A DNA stretch of 64,000 nt from Adonisia turfae CCMR0081 (lineage in GTDB: Bacteria; Cyanobacteriota; Cyanobacteriia; Phormidesmidales; Phormidesmidaceae). Numbering within the stretch: the first letter of the stretch is position 1; the number at the start of each line of letters is the position of its first letter. The position numbers and the translations under genes were made by a program. The stretch covers positions 4,829,240-4,893,239 of the forward strand of contig NZ_QXHD01000004.1 in the NCBI RefSeq assembly GCF_011009555.1, read 5' to 3'. Below the pieces are notes generated by a model. The model was given only the letters and a program-made list of their open reading frames with translations, searched no databases and had not been told where the DNA came from. Positions 8,826 through 17,570 of the stretch are shown here, in pieces.

Positions 8826-9968
8826 CTAGAGATTCTTTAAAGCGGTAACCACGTATTCATAGTCTTCAGCAGTCATGCGATTGTGCAGTGGTAGGGCAAG
8901 AGTGTAGCGATCGCAATCTCTCGCTCCTGGAAAATCTTCTGCTCTCATGCCGAATCGGTCTTTGTAATAGCCCAGCATATGCACAGCATGGGTGCCCGGA
9001 CGTGTGCTAATCCCCACGGCCTGAAGCGATTCCATTAGATCATTCCGTGGGATCGGCGCACGGATTTCGTCGATATAACAGACATAGGCTTGCCAGCCAT
9101 GGTCGTACTCGGGTGTCACGTCAGGGGTTTGCAACCAGTCTAAAGCCGCCAGCTCCTGATTGTAGTAATCAGCCCACTGTTTCCGTTCCCGCAAGAGAGC
9201 ATCCAATTTTGCTAGCTGTACTAGTCCCACCGCTCCTTGAAGATCGGTCATGCGATAATTGAAACCGAGAAGGTTAAACTCCGGCAAAATATAGGGTTTT
9301 GGCCCTAAATGGCGTTGCTCTTCTGAAACACTGGCACCATGGTTGCGGAGAATCTGTATTTTCTCGGCTAGGGCATCATCATGGGTGGTAATCATGCCGC
9401 CTTCTCCGGTGGTAATGGATTTGCGGGGATGAAACGAAAAGGCTCCGGCTGTGCCAAGAGAACCTGCGGCTCGTCCCTTGTAAGCCGCACCTGCTGCACA
9501 GGCTGCATCTTCCACCAAAGGGATATTGGGAGCGGTCTCCATCAGGGCATCGATATCAACACAGCGTCCAAACAGATGAACGGGAATGATGGCCTTAGTC
9601 CGATTAGTGACTTTTGCCGCAGCTTGATCGATGGCGATGTTGCAGGTTTGAGGATCTACATCTACGAACACGGGCGTTGCACCGCAATACAGCACCACAT
9701 TGGCCGTAGATACCCAGGTAAAAGCGGGCACGATCACCTCATCGCCAGGACCAATACCCAAAGCCGTCAGAATTAAATGGAGGGCGGTGGTACAGCTGGT
9801 GGTTGCGATCGCATGTTTCACCCCATGTCGCTCAGCAAACCTCGACTCAAACTCAGCAACTTTAGGGCCTTGAGTTAACCATCCGGTGAATAGCGGTTCT
9901 TGCAAGGCCTGCCATTCTTCTTCCCCCGTGGAGGGCAGCGAAATAGGAATATTACGACGTTCCGTCAT
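8826..9968 (-). CDS. DegT/DnrJ/EryC1/StrS (WbpE-like) PLP aminotransferase
   Basis: The 380-aa protein is a fold-type I PLP enzyme. Asp154 in VEDAACA would bind the pyridine nitrogen, and Lys183 in HPRKSITTGEGG is the Schiff-base lysine. The family transaminates keto-sugar nucleotides. Given WbpA-, WbpB- and WbpD-like enzymes immediately upstream, the likely reaction is conversion of the 3-keto uronic acid to the 3-amino sugar with glutamate as donor. A perosamine- or PseC-like 4-amination is the alternative, and the adjacent epimerase leaves that open. It overlaps the epimerase gene by 1 bp. Confidence 0.85.
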   Translation of the reverse strand: MTERRNIPISLPSTGEEEWQALQEPLFTGWLTQGPKVAEFESRFAERHGVKHAIATTSCTTALHLILTALGIGPGDEVIVPAFTWVSTANVVLYCGATPVFVDVDPQTCNIAIDQAAAKVTNRTKAIIPVHLFGRCVDIDALMETAPNIPLVEDAACAAGAAYKGRAAGSLGTAGAFSFHPRKSITTGEGGMITTHDDALAEKIQILRNHGASVSEEQRHLGPKPYILPEFNLLGFNYRMTDLQGAVGLVQLAKLDALLRERKQWADYYNQELAALDWLQTPDVTPEYDHGWQAYVCYIDEIRAPIPRNDLMESLQAVGISTRPGTHAVHMLGYYKDRFGMRAEDFPGARDCDRYTLALPLHNRMTAEDYEYVVTALKNL

Positions 9969-10978
9969 TAGGCTACTCCTGCATGTTGACGTCGCTGAGC
10001 TACCAAATCTTTATGCTGATTGCGCCACTCAATCAGCTTTTCCAACCCTTCTCGCAGCTGTATCTTGGCCTGGAAATTAATTTCAGCTTCGGCCTTGAGC
10101 GGACATCCAACCCGATTTTTCACAAAGGTCTTGCCTGACGGTTCAAACTGAATCTTTTGGTTAGAGCCTGTTATCTCAAGAATCAGCTCGGTCAGTTCTC
10201 GAAGCGACGTTTTAATACCTGTTCCTACATTATAAAAAGCATCTGTCGATTTAGATTTCATCGCACAAACATTAGCTTGAGCACAGTCTTCAACATAGAT
10301 GAAGTCATAAGCCTGGGAGCCATCACCATAAATAATGGGAGGTAATCCCTGATCTAATCGATCCAAGATTTTCATAATCACGGCGATGTAGGTGCCCTGG
10401 TAGTCTTGGCGAGAACCATAGACATTCATATAACGCAGACCAACATAATCAAAATGTTGGTCTGTATCTTTGTATCTGTGATATAGAGAGTGGCACATAT
10501 GCTCACCAGCAATTTTTGTGGCACCGTAAAATGTGTGATTGTTATAGGGATGATCTTCTGTCATTGGCTCAGTCACAGCATCGCCATATACCGAAGCAGA
10601 AGATGAAAAGACTAAACGCTGAATACCGTTATTCAAACAGGCTTCTAAAACATTAAAAGTGCCGCCAATATTAACTTCAAAGGCAGAACGGGGAAAGTCG
10701 TAGCAGTGCAACAACCACATGGCTGCAAAGTGAAATACTCCATCGATACCTTTCATGGCAGCATCTAAAATATCGCGATGCAGGAGTTCACCGCCTAGAG
10801 GAAAAATGTTGCATCGAGGATCTTTTAATGCACTGGCTAGGTTCTCTCGACTACCTCGGGTGAAGTTGTCAAAAATCCGTACTTCTTCAGTATCTTCTTT
10901 AAGAAGAGCATCTACGGTATGGGAGCCAATCAAACCCGCTCCCCCAATCACTAATAAACGCTTACCTGACAGTTTCAT
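9968..10978 (-). CDS. NAD-dependent nucleotide-sugar epimerase/dehydratase (extended SDR)
   Basis: The 336-aa protein has the Rossmann motif GGAGLIGSH at residues 12-20 and the catalytic pair Tyr151/Lys155 in YGATK. SSSASVYG supplies the catalytic Ser/Thr region. This is the architecture of UDP-sugar 4-epimerases and of related dehydratases. The internal segment VGLRYMNVYGSRQD is typical of UDP-GlcNAc/UDP-uronate epimerases. In this operon it may set the galacto or gluco configuration of the diacetamido sugar. It lies between the acetyltransferase and aminotransferase genes. The class call is secure, the substrate is not. Confidence 0.8.
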   Translation of the reverse strand: MKLSGKRLLVIGGAGLIGSHTVDALLKEDTEEVRIFDNFTRGSRENLASALKDPRCNIFPLGGELLHRDILDAAMKGIDGVFHFAAMWLLHCYDFPRSAFEVNIGGTFNVLEACLNNGIQRLVFSSSASVYGDAVTEPMTEDHPYNNHTFYGATKIAGEHMCHSLYHRYKDTDQHFDYVGLRYMNVYGSRQDYQGTYIAVIMKILDRLDQGLPPIIYGDGSQAYDFIYVEDCAQANVCAMKSKSTDAFYNVGTGIKTSLRELTELILEITGSNQKIQFEPSGKTFVKNRVGCPLKAEAEINFQAKIQLREGLEKLIEWRNQHKDLVAQRRQHAGVA

Positions 10979-11011
10979 TGTTATTGATTCAGTAAAAAAA
11001 CTTCTCTTGAG

Positions 11012-11590
11012 CTATTGGGGCTGAATACAGATCACATCTTTCTGGGTATAGGCTGCCCCAATAGAATCAATTGCATGTCCCTGGGCATCGAATTTCAGTA
11101 CGTCTCCGTAAGCACTCATCCAACCGATGAGGTTGGCAGGTACTCCAGCGACCATGCCGTAGGCAGGTATATCTTTGGTGACAACAGCACCTGCAGCAAC
11201 AAATGCATATTCATTTAAAGTGATTCCGCAAACAATAGTAGCGTTTGCGCCAATACTAGCCCCTCGCTTGATCACTGTGGTTTGGTAATCATCTGAGGTA
11301 TTGCGGGGAAACTCACAGCGAGGGGTTTTAACATTAGTAAAGACCATGCTGGGACCACAGAAAACATAGTCTTCTAAAATCACGCCTTCATAGAGAGAGA
11401 CATTGTTTTGAATTTTACAGCCGTCTCCAATAACAACATTATTAGCAACAAAAACGTTTTGGCCTAAGGAACAGTTTTTACCTATTTTTGCTTTGGGCAT
11501 CACATGGCTAAAGTGCCAGATTTTCGTGCCTTCGCCAATTTGTGCGCCCTCATCAATACAGGCTGTCTCATGGGCAAAATAATCAGCCAT
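11012..11590 (-). CDS. wbpD: WbpD-like UDP-sugar N-acetyltransferase
   Basis: The 192-aa protein has hexapeptide repeats along most of its length (IGEGTKIWHFSHV, IGKNCSLGQNVFVAN, IGDGCKIQNNVSLYEGV). It also has the characteristic segment VFCGPSMVFTNVKTPRCEFPR of UDP-2-acetamido-3-amino-2,3-dideoxy-D-glucuronate N-acetyltransferases. The product would carry the second acetamido group. The trimeric left-handed beta-helix is inferred from the family. Its first codons overlap the oxidoreductase gene by 8 bp, an arrangement that favours coupled translation and a shared pathway. Confidence 0.8.
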   Translation of the reverse strand: MADYFAHETACIDEGAQIGEGTKIWHFSHVMPKAKIGKNCSLGQNVFVANNVVIGDGCKIQNNVSLYEGVILEDYVFCGPSMVFTNVKTPRCEFPRNTSDDYQTTVIKRGASIGANATIVCGITLNEYAFVAAGAVVTKDIPAYGMVAGVPANLIGWMSAYGDVLKFDAQGHAIDSIGAAYTQKDVICIQPQ

Positions 11591-12527
11591 TCAATACCTC
11601 CTGCACGTTCTCTAAAATGTTAACCACTGCCACTCCATTCCACCCATCGGAGTGGGGCTGTTGACGTGTTTTCAAACAATCCAAAAAGTGTTGGCACTCC
11701 AGCTTAAGCGGCTGTTCATCAGCAATATCAACGATAGTGATACCGTCATCAATGGCCTCTAGCTGTGAATTGATCTGTTTATTGTGGATAGTGACCACCT
11801 GCTGGATTTCGTCATAGACCACCATTTGTTTATCAGCGATCACAACTAACCCTCGCTGCTTTAGCGGCCACTGCCAGGAACAATGCAGATGGGCCGTTTG
11901 CCCCGACTCGAAGGTCAAATCAACATGGACCTCATCAGCAATATTAGTTTGCAACCGTGAAACCCCTGATGCTTGAATGGTTTGAATGGGCGGATTGTCA
12001 AGCAAATCTAAAATAATGGACACATCATGGGGGGCAAATGACCACCAAACATTTTCCATCGTACGCACTTTACCCAGATTTAGACGATGGGTAGCAACAT
12101 GGTTTACCTGGCCAGCTTTACCTGACTTAAGATAGTTTCGTATCCAGTCAATGGCAGGCTGATAGAGCAGTAAATGGCCCACCATTAAAATTTGATCATG
12201 GTCATCGGCGTAAGTAGCTAACTCGCGGGCATCTTCAGCCCGTAGGGTCATGGGTTTTTCCACAAACACATCTTTCCCTGCTTTCAACGCTGCCAATGCC
12301 AGGGAATAGTGGGTTGGCGCAGGTGTAGCTAGAACAATGGCTGATACATTAGTCGCCAATGCCTCTTGAAAGTTGGTGAACAGAGGCACATCGGGATATT
12401 TGGTCTGTACGCGCTGCTGCAATGGGGGTGACACTTCAACTACCCCTGCAAGGCTACCCAGTTCATAAAAATTGCGGATCAGATTTTTACCCCAGTGTCC
12501 GCTGCCGACAACAATAACCTGGGTCAT
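11583..12527 (-). CDS. wbpB: Gfo/Idh/MocA oxidoreductase (WbpB-like 3-dehydrogenase)
   Basis: The 314-aa protein starts with a dinucleotide-binding motif GSGHWGKN (residues 8-15) and carries the EKP motif at residues 90-92 that defines Gfo/Idh/MocA enzymes. The C-terminal alpha/beta domain contains DDGITIVDIADEQPLKLECQHF, typical of family members in O-antigen clusters. The expected step is NAD-dependent oxidation of C3 of UDP-N-acetylglucosaminuronate, giving the 3-keto sugar that the aminotransferase uses. It overlaps the wbpA-like gene by 4 bp at its start and the wbpD-like gene by 8 bp at its end. Confidence 0.8.
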   Translation of the reverse strand: MTQVIVVGSGHWGKNLIRNFYELGSLAGVVEVSPPLQQRVQTKYPDVPLFTNFQEALATNVSAIVLATPAPTHYSLALAALKAGKDVFVEKPMTLRAEDARELATYADDHDQILMVGHLLLYQPAIDWIRNYLKSGKAGQVNHVATHRLNLGKVRTMENVWWSFAPHDVSIILDLLDNPPIQTIQASGVSRLQTNIADEVHVDLTFESGQTAHLHCSWQWPLKQRGLVVIADKQMVVYDEIQQVVTIHNKQINSQLEAIDDGITIVDIADEQPLKLECQHFLDCLKTRQQPHSDGWNGVAVVNILENVQEVLNG

Positions 12528-13876
12528 AGCAAGGTCACCTTAGTGCGATCGCATGTTAATTGTCGAGTGGCTCCTCGAGTATCTAGCACAGCCTTAGCGT
12601 GTGCCACCAGATTTCCATAGTCAATGCAACTATGGTCCGTGGCGATCACCACCAAGTCAGCCCTGGCAACTTCAGCATCAGTGAGCGAGACACTACTAAA
12701 ACACTGACCTGCTACGGATATATCAGCAATATAGGGATCGTGATAGCGCAGGGTGACCTGGTCCTTCAGTAAAAATTTCATGATGTCAATGGCAGGGGAT
12801 TCTCGCCAATCAGCTAAATCTTTTTTGTAGGTTATACCAACCATTAGAATGTTGGCCTTCGACGGAGCAATACCCAGCCGATTCAGAACCCGGAACGCTT
12901 TACTTCTAACAAAAGAAGGCATTCTCCGATTGATTTCTCCAGCCAGGGCAATAAAGCGAGTATTAAAATTTACTTCTTTAGCTTTCCATTCCAGGTAATG
13001 CGGGTCGATCGGAATACAGTGGCCACCAACACCAGGACCTGGATAAAAAGGCATAATTCCAAAGGGTTTAGTATTAGCCGCATCCAAAACTTCCCAAACA
13101 TCCAGTTCGAGTCGATCACAGAGCAACGCTAACTCATTCACCAAAGCAATATTGACGGCACGAAATGTATTTTCAAATACCTTGACCAGTTCGGCAGCTT
13201 TAGCACTGCTTACGGGTACCACATGAGAGATCGTTTGCTGATAAAAAAGTTCAGCAGCTCTGAGTGAAAATTCATCCGAGGCACCCACAATTTTGTTTGT
13301 GTTTTGGGTTGTATAGCGCTGATTGCCTGGATCAACTCGCTCAGGCGAATGTGCCAGAAAAAAGTCTCGTCCCTGTCTAAGTTCGCTATTTTGTTCCAAT
13401 ATAGGGCGAATAACCTCATCGGTTGTCCCTGGGTAGGTGGTGGACTCCAATGCAATCAGTTGACCAGGGCGCAATCTCGCTCCAATTTCTTGAGCCACAC
13501 TTTCTACGTAGCTTAGATTTGGGGTCAAATTTTTAGTTAACGGTGTGGGGACGCAAATAACAATGACGTCCATATCAGTAACTGCATCGAAATGGGTTAC
13601 AGCCTTTAGTTTGCCATTGGCAACAGCCTGATTGAGGACATCTGAAGGAACATCGTCAATGTAGCTATCCGAGCGATTTACTCGTTCAGCTCGCTTAGGA
13701 TTTTGTTCAATGCCAATCACGTTAAACCCCACCTTTGCTTTTTCTAAGGCAAAGGGCAAACCCACGTATCCTAATCCCACTACGCCAACCGTTGCGTTGC
13801 GTGAAAGAATTAACTGCTCTAAGGATGACAGTTGTGGAGGAGTTGGATCTGTTGGTAGATTGGGGGCCAAGGTCAT
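12524..13876 (-). CDS. wbpA: UDP-N-acetylglucosamine 6-dehydrogenase (WbpA/WecC type)
   Basis: The 450-aa protein has GLGYVGLP at residues 34-41 for NAD binding, ELVKVFENTFRAVNIA near 229-244 and the catalytic Cys287 in GGHCIPIDPHYL. The sequence is typical of nucleotide-sugar dehydrogenases that oxidise C6 twice to the uronic acid. The GGHCIPIDP form of the active site fits the WbpA/WecC group (UDP-GlcNAc or UDP-ManNAc) rather than UDP-glucose dehydrogenase. It is the first gene of the leftward polysaccharide run. The 195 bp to its right separates it from a gene that reads toward it and should hold the promoter, but I could not pick convincing -35/-10 boxes. Confidence 0.85.
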   Translation of the reverse strand: MTLAPNLPTDPTPPQLSSLEQLILSRNATVGVVGLGYVGLPFALEKAKVGFNVIGIEQNPKRAERVNRSDSYIDDVPSDVLNQAVANGKLKAVTHFDAVTDMDVIVICVPTPLTKNLTPNLSYVESVAQEIGARLRPGQLIALESTTYPGTTDEVIRPILEQNSELRQGRDFFLAHSPERVDPGNQRYTTQNTNKIVGASDEFSLRAAELFYQQTISHVVPVSSAKAAELVKVFENTFRAVNIALVNELALLCDRLELDVWEVLDAANTKPFGIMPFYPGPGVGGHCIPIDPHYLEWKAKEVNFNTRFIALAGEINRRMPSFVRSKAFRVLNRLGIAPSKANILMVGITYKKDLADWRESPAIDIMKFLLKDQVTLRYHDPYIADISVAGQCFSSVSLTDAEVARADLVVIATDHSCIDYGNLVAHAKAVLDTRGATRQLTCDRTKVTLL

Positions 13877-14071
13877 TAGTTCTTATGGATAAGGCCAATG
13901 ACCCTATTCTGCCCGACGGGAAAATTTACGTATCAGTTTTTCTTGATTCCCTATTGTCCAATTGATCTTTTATCTATCTATGACTGGCAGGTTAACAGGG
14001 CACTTATGATGCGTAACCATTACTCATACCATCTATCTCTATCGCCCCACATACTCTGTCGGCTAATACCA

Positions 14072-16120
14072 TTAGGGAATAAATCGGTTTTCACCATAGG
14101 CTAACAGGTGTTCGATGGTTGCCAACCGGTATTCCCAAGTTTGCAGTCGATAGCGATTTTGCTGGGACTTTACTGTCAGCTCAGAATCGATCACTTGATT
14201 GAGCTGATGTAGGTGCGATCGCACCTCCTCTAATTTCCGATGAGACGGATCCTCTGCTAAATCTGCCAGCTGGTCACCCAACTTATTGACATCATCAACC
14301 CACTGCGCCATTCGCTGTTCGCGCATTAATAGCTGACCATTACTCAACAACCATCCCCACTCTCGCTGTAACGACTGATAGCGTTCAGCTGCCGTATTAA
14401 ATGGTTGTCTTTGCGGTAAGGAATGCGGCATAGACGTATCGCCCTGAGTGTTATTCAGCAGCGTCTGAATCCCTTGTTGAAGATTGTCAGCTGCAAACAG
14501 CGCATAGCCACTCACCGGTAGATCCCGTAGTGTTTGGATTTGGTCTAATGCTGCCATTTCAGGCAAATTCAGTAATCGAATACCTGGAATAATTAGCGTC
14601 GAGCCATAATTACCGTCTAAAACCCAGGGATGAATCAGCTCTTCAAACCGATTGGTATCCATGGCATAGCTCATCAATACGATCCAATCTACATCTCCAC
14701 GTTCTGCCCAAGTTTCCCAGTCTTGCTGAATTTTTTGGACACGCTCATGGGTCGGTTTAGCAAACACCGCCGCCGACACAGTGATGCCCGGACGTCGCTG
14801 GCGCAGCATCTGAGAAGCCTCAGCCACAAACGAACTCACTTGTTGCACACGAAACTCAGTCCATTGCTGCCAGAGCCTGCGCTGACGTCGCTGCTCATGG
14901 GTAGTCAGGGCTGGATTATCACGGGGAGAGAGCGCCGCTGGATCCACCCCAGTCATATCTCGAAATCGTAACCGTGCCGCTGTTCCATATCCATAGGTGC
15001 GATTAGCACCAGGATCTTGGAAGGGATAGCGGACATAATCAAACTGCACACCGTCGATATCATAGTTCTCGACCAGCTCCTGCAGTATACGCATCAGATA
15101 GCTACGCACTTCCGGATTCGCAGGATCCAGAAACGGCTTGTCCTGGCCCAAAGGCACCATACGGCCCTGGCGGTCATAGCCAGTCCAGCCAGGGTTAGCG
15201 TTAATGAGGGGACCTGGGTAACTGGCTGGTAAATTTAACAGCGCATTGTGGCGACGATTCCCAGCTGCGAATAACCAAATCCAGGCATGAACTTCTATGC
15301 CTCGCTCTTTGCCCAGTTTTATAGCTGAGGCCAACGGATCCCAATGACGGGTTAGGGGATTCTGCTGAGGAGCAATGCGACTAGGGTAAATAGGATAGCC
15401 GGCATTCATGGACTCAAAAAAGACCGTATTGATACCGGCAGCAGCAAGACGGTCAAAAACATCTGCTAACTTTGCTTCCGATCCAGCACGCACAATCGTG
15501 CCGCGGTCTAACCACATGGCACGAACTTCCGCGTGGGCCAAAGATTGCTCAACTGGAAACGCATTCCAGAGAGCCTGACGAGACTCAAGCCATCGCTGGC
15601 GAGCAGTGCCATAGTCTCTTTGAGCGATCAGATTTTGCCAATCATCCAGAGTTTGCTGTGCCGTTTCCAACGCAGGATGGGACAGGGGAGTCGGCAAACT
15701 CGCGCCGCCCAAACTCGCGCTGAGGCTACCGTCAGTGCGCATGGAGGTCAATGCTAACTCTGCTGGTTGACCACTAGCATAGCCATGCAGCAAAGCACCT
15801 TCAAAGCGCCCCATCAAGTTATGAAGCTCTTGCTGCATGGCCAGTTCTAAGAACGGGCTAATCACGCCATTGCCAGGCCGCACATCTAAACCAGGAGGTT
15901 CAATACTATCGGCTGGATCCATGGCATTTAGGGCCAGTTGACCATGCTCCGCCTCTACCAAAGACGACTCTAACTCCACAGCCTCGTTATCGGTCTTTGG
16001 TAAAGGCGATGATTGAGCAAATCCTGGGGTCGCCAGAGCAATACCTCCTAGCAAAACGGCCAATGCATAGGACGTAGAAAATAGAGAATGGAACATGAGC
16101 AGGCTTATCAGACGAAGCAA
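14072..16120 (-). CDS. Secreted GHL10-type glycoside hydrolase-like protein
   Basis: The 682-aa protein begins with a hydrophobic export signal (an alternative Met at residue 9 would give a tighter signal peptide) ending near ATPGFAQS. A TIM-barrel-like domain from about residue 200 to 535 starts VRAMWLDRGTIV and contains GINTVFFESMNAGYPIYPS, EVHAWIWLF and DGVQFDYVRYPF, the signature of the glycosyl-hydrolase-like 10 family. The FDYVRYP segment carries the expected catalytic acidic residue. The substrate is unknown; envelope polysaccharide or peptidoglycan are candidates from family context. The C-terminal 100 residues are helical. It is likely a single-gene unit. Confidence 0.75.
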   Translation of the reverse strand: MLRLISLLMFHSLFSTSYALAVLLGGIALATPGFAQSSPLPKTDNEAVELESSLVEAEHGQLALNAMDPADSIEPPGLDVRPGNGVISPFLELAMQQELHNLMGRFEGALLHGYASGQPAELALTSMRTDGSLSASLGGASLPTPLSHPALETAQQTLDDWQNLIAQRDYGTARQRWLESRQALWNAFPVEQSLAHAEVRAMWLDRGTIVRAGSEAKLADVFDRLAAAGINTVFFESMNAGYPIYPSRIAPQQNPLTRHWDPLASAIKLGKERGIEVHAWIWLFAAGNRRHNALLNLPASYPGPLINANPGWTGYDRQGRMVPLGQDKPFLDPANPEVRSYLMRILQELVENYDIDGVQFDYVRYPFQDPGANRTYGYGTAARLRFRDMTGVDPAALSPRDNPALTTHEQRRQRRLWQQWTEFRVQQVSSFVAEASQMLRQRRPGITVSAAVFAKPTHERVQKIQQDWETWAERGDVDWIVLMSYAMDTNRFEELIHPWVLDGNYGSTLIIPGIRLLNLPEMAALDQIQTLRDLPVSGYALFAADNLQQGIQTLLNNTQGDTSMPHSLPQRQPFNTAAERYQSLQREWGWLLSNGQLLMREQRMAQWVDDVNKLGDQLADLAEDPSHRKLEEVRSHLHQLNQVIDSELTVKSQQNRYRLQTWEYRLATIEHLLAYGENRFIP

Positions 16121-16711
16121 GAATACTGACGCAACAAAACAAAGACAATGCCGAACACTGTATGGAACTCAGGTTTCAAAAAAGTTTTAAACCGTTTCTC
16201 AAAGAATTAAACCCAAAGAGGTCATTATTATCGGGGATGATTTGGCCGTTTTAAACAGCAAAATCGAGTAACCTCAACTAAAACATTGAGAAAGTAATCT
16301 ATGTCTTTAAAACCGCGACCACAAGGCTAATAAACCCCAGTAGCGGGCAATTTATTGAAGTAGTGACAAAGATACGTTCTTAGGGCAGTACGCATAAAAA
16401 TGAACCCTATTTCTCCTTACATCTGCTAGAAGATTTCCCAGAAAATAAGGTCTAGTTTTCCTACCTTGTTCTGTAAAGTTTCTGCCTACGATGTAGATAT
16501 GACCATGCTGCTTTGCTAGAAGATAGCCACGCTTGCATGATATACCGTGCCGTACCTACATAGCGGTATGGAAAAACTTAGGACGGAACAAGTTCTAGAG
16601 TTATGGCATCTGACCAGCATTGCTGTAGTACAATACAAAATCCTGCGTTGAATTGTGCATGCTCACAGGTTCAACTTTATTCGTTTCCACAGACTGTAAT
16701 CGGTAAGCTCT
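16121..16711. other. Non-coding interval upstream of rpsO
   Basis: These 591 bp have no convincing open frame. They must hold the leftward promoter for the GHL10-type gene and the rightward promoter for rpsO. The string TGCTAGAAGAT occurs twice about 85 bp apart, near 16,424 and 16,510. I see no terminator or known riboswitch. Confidence 0.5.
16629..16634 (+). promoter_or_regulatory. Possible -10 box of rpsO
   Basis: TACAAT matches the sigma-70 -10 consensus at five of six positions, 77 bp upstream of the rpsO ATG. No good -35 box lies at the right distance, so the call is weak. Confidence 0.25.
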
Positions 16712-16981
16712 ATGGCGCTCCTGCAAGAACAAAAGCAATCAATTATTTCTGACTATCAGGTACATGAAACAGACACTGGCTCTGTAGATGTGCAGGTAGC
16801 CATGCTCACTGAAAAGATCAATCGGCTGAGTAAGCATCTGCAGGCTAATAAAAAAGATCATTCCTCTAGACGAGGTCTATTGCGTATGATCGGTCGTCGT
16901 AAGCGCTTGTTAGCCTACTTGGTCAAGCAGGATTCTAGTCGGTATCAGGAGTTGATTAAAAAGCTGGGTATCCGCGGCTAA
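16712..16981 (+). CDS. rpsO: 30S ribosomal protein S15
   Basis: The 89-aa protein is full length for S15. It contains the diagnostic DTGSVDVQVAMLTEKI (residues 23-38) and the conserved HSSRRGLLRMIGRRKRLLAYL (residues 50-70) that contacts 16S rRNA. It binds the central domain of 16S rRNA early in small-subunit assembly. The PAM68-like gene follows after 57 bp, and a GGTGAT/ATCACC hairpin at 16,992-17,007 lies in the gap. The hairpin lacks a T-run, so read-through into the next gene is likely. Confidence 0.97.
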   Translation: MALLQEQKQSIISDYQVHETDTGSVDVQVAMLTEKINRLSKHLQANKKDHSSRRGLLRMIGRRKRLLAYLVKQDSSRYQELIKKLGIRG

Positions 16982-17038
16982 GATACAAGGTGGTGATATT
17001 CATCACCTTCAAACACGCAGTCTAGGATCAACTGGTTT

Positions 17039-17539
17039 ATGCCTTCTGAATCTCAGCGTGAGTCGCTGCCCTTTGAGCCTAAGTCAAATAGGCGGCAAAG
17101 TGATAAAGCTGCTCCATCTAGCCAAGCATCACAGCCTCAAAAATCAGGCTCAGGCATTAAGAAGTCAGACAAGCAAGCGAGCAAACGAAGTAAGCAGACC
17201 CAAAAGGAAGAAATGGGTATCCCAGAAGTGGTCAGTCGTCGTATGATTCGACGAATGGCAGTATTTGCTGGGGTGCCTACCGCTTTAGGTATGTCTTCGT
17301 TTGTGATTGCCTATGTTCTGCTGACTCAGCACATTGTTGAATTTCCCAATGTCGTTGTCCTCATCGTTTCCCTGGGCTTTTTTGGATTAGGAACCATTGG
17401 CCTCAGCTATGGTGTGTTGTCTGCATCCTGGCAAGAGGATGAAGCAGGCAGTCTACTGGGAATTGCTGAATTTTCTATCAACTTTCGCCGCTTAATTCAA
17501 GGTTGGCGCAAGTCGAAGCAACCCTCGGCTTCTGAATGA
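17039..17539 (+). CDS. PAM68-like photosystem II assembly protein
   Basis: The 166-aa protein has a basic, Ser/Lys-rich, probably disordered N-terminus (residues 1-60), then IPEVVSRRMIRRMAVFAGVPTALG and two membrane segments (about 74-95 and 104-126). The C-terminal SASWQEDEAGSLLGIAEF is characteristic of PAM68/DUF3464 proteins. PAM68 acts at the thylakoid membrane in early photosystem II assembly; in cyanobacteria it has been tied to ribosomes and chlorophyll delivery to CP47. Placement right after rpsO, in the same direction, fits a link with translation. The first ATG was chosen because the basic tail is a family trait. Confidence 0.85.
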   Translation: MPSESQRESLPFEPKSNRRQSDKAAPSSQASQPQKSGSGIKKSDKQASKRSKQTQKEEMGIPEVVSRRMIRRMAVFAGVPTALGMSSFVIAYVLLTQHIVEFPNVVVLIVSLGFFGLGTIGLSYGVLSASWQEDEAGSLLGIAEFSINFRRLIQGWRKSKQPSASE

Positions 17540-17570
17540 TAATCTGGCCATAGCGCAGTCATGCTGACAT

